From positions 124,001 through 188,000 of the forward strand of contig NZ_AP024327.1 of assembly GCF_018408855.1 (NCBI RefSeq): a stretch of DNA of 64,000 nt, given 5' to 3'. Source of the stretch: Caballeronia sp. NK8 (lineage in GTDB: Bacteria; Pseudomonadota; Gammaproteobacteria; Burkholderiales; Burkholderiaceae). The notes beneath the pieces are model-generated. The model ran no database searches and was not told where the DNA came from. It saw only the letters and a list, made by a program, of their open reading frames with translations. Position numbers and translations under genes: made by a program. This document shows, piece after piece, positions 62,315 to 64,000 of this stretch. How positions within the stretch are numbered: position 1 is the first letter of the stretch; each line of letters opens with the position of its first letter.

Positions 62315-63541
62315 ATGGTTGAATTCATTTCAACTCTTTCCTCCGAGGCTCGCCGTTTCCTTTCTTCACGATGGCCCCCGATATTGCCTGCGCTCGCGGT
62401 CGCCTTCGTACTAACGGCATGCGGCGGCGGTGGTGGCAGCGATGGTGGCACGGTAGCTTCCGGCGGGTCGCAGTCGAGTTCTTCGACGACACCTGCCACG
62501 GGCACGTCGCCTGCGGCGACGCCGCCGGACGGCGGCGCGTCGGCGCCTGCCGCCGCATCGAGCCCGACCACGGCGAGTGGAACGGCCGCAGCCGACACCC
62601 CAATTCCCGTGATCGCTCCTTCTGGCAGCATCTTCTACGGCATGAACGGCCATATCAACATAGCGGGCCCTTATGTAACCTCCACGCCCGAACAGCAGCT
62701 TGCGCAACTGAAGGACCTCAACGTCACGCTGTATCGCAATGACGTGAACAGTGTGGCCGGCGCGCAAAAGCTCGCGAGCGTGGCGCAGATGATGGCGACG
62801 TCAGGTGTGACGGTGTATCCCGTGATTCTGCAATCGCTCGTCTTTCCCGACGAGGACTCGGCCTATCAGGCCAGCTACACGCTCGCTCAGCAGATCGTCA
62901 ACGTGCAGCATTACGCCTACTACGAAGTCTCCAACGAACTCGCGCCGCAATGCCTGGTCGGCTGGGTCGACGGAGTGCGCAGAACCGACTACAAGAACGA
63001 TTGCTTTCAGCAGGCGCGCGGCATCATTCGAGGTCTGATTGCGGGCATCAAGTCGGTCGATCCCGCCGGCAAGATCATCATCGGCGGCAATACTTGGATG
63101 CATTACGGCTTCGACGTGATGCTCGCGAATGGCACGCAGCCGGACGGCACGAGCGGCCATCCGGTCGTCACCTGGGACATCACCGCGTGGCACTGGTATT
63201 CGGAGCAGGGCGACATCCGTAACGCATGCGGCGGGACGGGTTGCTATAACGTGATCGGCGTGCTTCAGTCGTTCGGCAAGCCGATCTGGATCAACGAAGT
63301 GGGCATGCGTCCAAACTTCCCCGGCACGCCGGACCAAGCGGCCACATTCATGGCGAACAACATGATGGGCGCGCTGCTTGCGATCGCGCCGCAATACAAC
63401 ATTCAGTCGCTTCAAGTCTATGAGCTGTACGACGATCCGCCGACCGGGCAAGGTCCATACGGCGTCATGCTGGATGACGGCGTGACGAAGAAGCTTACCT
63501 ATGCGGCTGTCAAGAACTTCATCGCGGCCAATCCGCGCTGA
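62315..63541 (+). CDS. Lipoprotein with glycoside hydrolase clan A-like (TIM-barrel) domain
   Basis: A 408-residue exported protein. A long basic N-terminus is followed by a hydrophobic stretch and lipobox LTAC (Cys36), then a Gly/Ser/Thr/Pro/Ala linker to about residue 105. The catalytic-like domain has Asn-Glu in YEVSNEL (Glu208) and a second Glu in WINEVGM (Glu328), the acid/base and nucleophile layout of GH-A enzymes such as GH5 and GH39. It is probably an envelope-anchored glycosidase acting on a polysaccharide. The exact family is not recognised. Confidence 0.7.
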   Translation: MVEFISTLSSEARRFLSSRWPPILPALAVAFVLTACGGGGGSDGGTVASGGSQSSSSTTPATGTSPAATPPDGGASAPAAASSPTTASGTAAADTPIPVIAPSGSIFYGMNGHINIAGPYVTSTPEQQLAQLKDLNVTLYRNDVNSVAGAQKLASVAQMMATSGVTVYPVILQSLVFPDEDSAYQASYTLAQQIVNVQHYAYYEVSNELAPQCLVGWVDGVRRTDYKNDCFQQARGIIRGLIAGIKSVDPAGKIIIGGNTWMHYGFDVMLANGTQPDGTSGHPVVTWDITAWHWYSEQGDIRNACGGTGCYNVIGVLQSFGKPIWINEVGMRPNFPGTPDQAATFMANNMMGALLAIAPQYNIQSLQVYELYDDPPTGQGPYGVMLDDGVTKKLTYAAVKNFIAANPR

Positions 63542-63720
63542 CCGATGGGGCCGCGTCCAGGCTCGACGTTTGCTACGCGTGCTTCAAACGAGCGGCATCT
63601 GAATAGGATTTGACGATGCAGTTCGTTCGGCGCTCGTAAAAGCATGGCGTCAGAGGCTTGGCTGAACGCCCTTTTATGACATATAAATTAAGGATCGTTC
63701 TGGCGAATTCGGGAGTGCAA

Positions 63721-63924
63721 ATGCTCATACGGTGTGCGGCATGCAACAAGCTCATTTACTCCGACGATGCGCTCGAAGACAACACCTGTCCCGCCTGTGG
63801 CTCCAGGAACACCGAGAACATCGCAATGGGCTTCATCTTCGATCAGACAGTCGCCGCGCCGGATCGGCCGGGCAAGCCGTTGGAACGAACTGCTCCGCCC
63901 GACATGATCCGCAGAAAGGCGTGA
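63721..63924 (+). CDS. Small zinc-ribbon protein
   Basis: A 67-residue protein with two CxxC knuckles, CAAC (near residue 5) and CPAC (near residue 25), forming a zinc ribbon, then a polar tail. The ATG at 63721 is chosen because GGGAG lies 5 nt upstream; a TTG at 63658 would add 21 residues of no pattern. Function unknown; regulators and ribosome- or RNA-associated proteins of this size share the fold. Confidence 0.55.
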   Translation: MLIRCAACNKLIYSDDALEDNTCPACGSRNTENIAMGFIFDQTVAAPDRPGKPLERTAPPDMIRRKA

Positions 63925-63938
63925 CTGCCTGAGCGTGT

Positions 63939-63960
63939 GGTTGAATTATCGACTTCAACC
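63939..63960. repeat. Inverted repeat at the window end
   Basis: GGTTGAA-N8-TTCAACC lies 14 bp after the zinc-ribbon gene. No T-run follows, so it may be a weak terminator or an operator for a gene beyond the window. Confidence 0.35.
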
Positions 63961-64000
63961 GAAGTGAATTGTGTTGGAAGTGCGCTTCGATCCCCTCTCG

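Noticed and set aside
62149..62631. 160-codon minus-strand frame rich in Ala, Val and Pro
   Set aside because: It is the complement of the low-complexity linker of the GH-A-like lipoprotein and has no ribosome site.
1..64000. tRNA, rRNA, CRISPR arrays, insertion sequences, phage genes and riboswitches
   Set aside because: I read for cloverleaf ends, regular repeats with spacers, transposase motifs and conserved leader structures and found none that I could support.

Overview
The window is GC-rich, densely packed DNA from a Gram-negative bacterium. Gene content (IclR, MocR and LysR regulators, a Burkholderia-type trimeric porin, sulfonate and aromatic catabolic operons, ABC, MHS, ACS and AAHS transporters) and codon use suggest Burkholderiaceae, probably Paraburkholderia, Caballeronia or Cupriavidus. 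That placement is inference, because no rRNA or other marker gene is present. I see no tRNA, rRNA, CRISPR array, insertion sequence or prophage.

Layout. 0-12.8 kb: a YwnA-like Rrf2 regulator with clear palindromes, a Na/Pi-cotransporter-like protein, a four-gene polyamine/iron-type ABC importer, a divergent SDR/LysR pair, a small secreted protein, an AT3 acyltransferase, an alpha/beta hydrolase, and a catalase-like peroxidase coupled to a cytochrome b561.

12.8-39.5 kb: a C2-sulfonate catabolic island. Three entry routes meet at sulfoacetaldehyde: isethionate through a GMC dehydrogenase and MHS transporter (iseJ, iseU), taurine through a two-component taurine dehydrogenase (tauY, tauX) beside an APC permease, and sulfoacetate through sulfoacetyl-CoA (sauT, sauS, sauU). 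Xsc converts sulfoacetaldehyde plus phosphate to acetyl phosphate plus sulfite, and Pta makes acetyl-CoA. Four IclR regulators and one MocR regulator (possibly TauR) lie in the island. Its centre holds genes without an obvious place in the known pathway: an orphan CobS/CobT-like AAA+/VWA pair, and an operon of DUF3311 protein, Na+/solute symporter, YtcJ-type amidohydrolase and COG0523 GTPase that diverges from tauYX. The gap between these two divergent operons carries repeated TGGCACTA boxes.

39.6-40.8 kb: a lipoprotein nucleoside hydrolase, ending at a perfect hairpin shared with the next convergent operon. 40.8-54 kb: a tightly overlapped 14-gene minus-strand operon for an unidentified aromatic or heteroaromatic compound. 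It encodes a Rieske oxygenase with ferredoxin and reductase, an extradiol-type VOC dioxygenase, C-C hydrolase, cupin, ALDH, TPP enzyme, aspartate dehydrogenase, two SDRs (one without its catalytic Tyr/Lys), an IclR regulator, a recombinase-like HTH protein and an aromatic-acid transporter. A porin gene diverges from it and is followed by a second IclR gene of the same subtype.

56.4-64 kb: a TauE/SafE-family permease with a DUF1634 partner (a possible sulfite exporter), a class A flavin monooxygenase, a methyltransferase, an SDR, a LysE exporter, a GH-A-like lipoprotein and a small zinc-ribbon protein.

The two most interesting points are the integration of the sulfonate island with unassigned metal-chaperone and amidohydrolase genes, and the uncharacterised Rieske/TPP/aspartate-dehydrogenase operon.
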